From: Rhodospirillales bacterium 69-11
Lineage (GTDB): Bacteria; Pseudomonadota; Alphaproteobacteria; Acetobacterales; Acetobacteraceae
Length of the DNA: 53,485 nucleotides
Reading direction: 5' to 3'
Assembly (NCBI GenBank): GCA_001898425.1
Contig: MKTV01000032.1
Location: forward strand, 176,545-230,029
Within the stretch, counting starts at the first letter, position 1. Every line of letters starts with the position of its first letter. Shown piece by piece: positions 52,555 through 53,485 of the stretch. The notes under the pieces were generated by a model. It ran no database searches. It was not told the origin of the DNA and saw only the letters and a list, made by a program, of their open reading frames with translations. Position numbers and translations under genes: made by a program.

Positions 52555-53485
52555 ACGACACGCTTCCGGACGCGGGCGTCGTCGCGGCGGCCGATCATGC
52601 GGCGCGGCATTGGCATTGGCCGTTCCCGGGCGCGCTGCCGATCGGCAGCGACGTGCACCGGGATGCGTCCTGCCGCATGTTCGCCGAGACGTTCAATCCG
52701 TACAAGCCCTCGATCATCGCGTGGCCGAAGCTCGATGCGGAGGCGCTGCAACGGCTCACGACGCTGCCGATCTGGGACATCGCGGTGCAGACGGAAGGCA
52801 AGGCGCGGCTGCGCATGCTGGCCTATGCCCGCGCCCTGCGGGATCCGGCCTGGCGGGATGCGATCGACCGCAACGGCTGGGAGGAGGGACGGCACAAGGA
52901 GGTGCTGTCCCACCTCGTCGCGTCCTACGGGATCGTCCTGGAGCCGGAGCCCGAATACAAGGAACCGAGGGACGCGGAGTGGGCGTATCTCGTCACCGGC
53001 TATTCCGAGTGCATCGACAGCTTCTTCGCGTTCGGCCTGTTCGAGCTGGCCAAGCGGTCGGGATTCTTCCCGCCCGCGCTGGTCGATACGTTCGAGCCGG
53101 TGATCCAGGAGGAGGCACGCCACATCCTGCTGTTCGCGAACTGGCTGGCCTGGCATCGCCGCCGTCTGCCGCTGTGGCGGCGGCCCTGGTTCGAGCTGCG
53201 CGTGGCGGCGGTGTGGGTGTTCCTGGCGTGGGAGCGCATCGGCATCGCGCGCGGCATGGACGACGACAAGGGCAAGAAGCAGGACAACAACTTCACGCTC
53301 ACCGGCAGTTCGGCGGTCAGCGACGCGGATCTCGATCCGTTCGGGTTGATGCGCATCTGCCTCGAGGAGAACGATCGCCGCTTCGCGGGCTACGACCGGC
53401 GCCTGCTTCGCCCGACCACCACCCCGGCCCTGGCGCGGCTGGCCGTGCGCGTGGCGGGATGGTTCGGGCGCGGGCGACCGGCCGC
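52551..53485 (+). CDS. Ferritin-like (diiron-motif) protein, cut by the right edge
   Basis: At least 311 residues; no stop before the window ends. The GTG start overlaps the CopC-PCuAC stop as GTGA, so the two are coupled. Four helices carry the ferritin-like ligand set: Glu82, Glu112-x-x-His115 (EEGRH), Glu153 (YSECIDSFFAFGLFE) and Glu188-x-x-His191 (EEARH). A basic, Trp-rich stretch follows (RRRLPLWRRPWFELR). The diiron reading is from the pattern; whether it stores, senses or oxidises metal is unknown. Confidence 0.75.
   Translation, partial: MNDTLPDAGVVAAADHAARHWHWPFPGALPIGSDVHRDASCRMFAETFNPYKPSIIAWPKLDAEALQRLTTLPIWDIAVQTEGKARLRMLAYARALRDPAWRDAIDRNGWEEGRHKEVLSHLVASYGIVLEPEPEYKEPRDAEWAYLVTGYSECIDSFFAFGLFELAKRSGFFPPALVDTFEPVIQEEARHILLFANWLAWHRRRLPLWRRPWFELRVAAVWVFLAWERIGIARGMDDDKGKKQDNNFTLTGSSAVSDADLDPFGLMRICLEENDRRFAGYDRRLLRPTTTPALARLAVRVAGWFGRGRPA

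Overview
This is a high-GC chromosomal segment whose gene content points to an alphaproteobacterium, most likely of the Acetobacteraceae/Rhodospirillales. The evidence is an rnhB-ccrM pair (GANTC methylase), an alphaproteobacterial-type SspB, the argS/SPOR/nagZ/scpA/scpB block and a class II DAHP synthase. The taxonomic placement is inference from gene content. No rRNA, tRNA, CRISPR array, integrase or insertion sequence was seen, and gene density is close to complete. Very long open frames antisense to real genes are shadows caused by high GC.

Layout. 1-8646 is a mostly minus-strand block: a gene cut by the left edge, scpB, scpA, an M50 protease, nagZ, a SPOR-domain protein, argS, a glycine-zipper lipoprotein, tenA and a small secreted protein. 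8849-10327 is gabD (+). 10617-16219 is a five-gene peptide-type ABC importer (-). 16477-20408 (+) is a sugar-type ABC importer (binding protein and two permeases, no ATPase) plus an RraA-like protein. 20514-26513 (-) holds a small unknown gene, nicotinate phosphoribosyltransferase, DAHP synthase, an orphan peptide-binding protein and glutathione reductase. 26632-32659 (+) holds a YgfZ-type protein, a LysR regulator, rnhB, ccrM, a VOC protein, an anion permease and a small ORF. 32700-40093 is mixed: a receiver protein, a TIM-barrel gene divergent from a deacetylase-hydrolase pair, a lipoprotein, an LLM monooxygenase-hydrolase pair and an MFS exporter. 40212-43268 holds sspB, class I fumarase, a small membrane protein and a VOC protein.

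43291-47794 is a compact queuosine cluster: VUT-family precursor transporter, queA, tgt, queF, queG. Three of its four junctions overlap. Together they cover uptake of a 7-deazaguanine precursor, reduction of preQ0, insertion into tRNA, and conversion to epoxyqueuosine and queuosine. It is followed by a ribbon-helix-helix gene that appears to have only CTG as start, a 59-residue protein, a beta-helix protein and a TPP enzyme. The right end (51327-53485) is a metal-related run: a DUF2946-like membrane protein, a CopC-PCuAC fusion and a ferritin-like diiron-motif protein cut by the window edge.

Non-coding structure is the second theme. Four intergenic spaces carry one family of REP-like dyads (ends GTCATGGCC / GGCCATGAC). 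Several gene starts have clear inverted repeats: an operator-like dyad on the gabD promoter, a dyad at the predicted start of the sugar-importer transcript, a GANTC-bearing dyad in front of rnhB-ccrM, and a hairpin that would hide the ribosome site of the beta-helix gene. I see no unambiguous new multi-gene system. The best leads are the CTG-start regulator, the GANTC dyad, the CopC-PCuAC/ferritin-like operon and the uncharacterised hydrolase/monooxygenase pairs.
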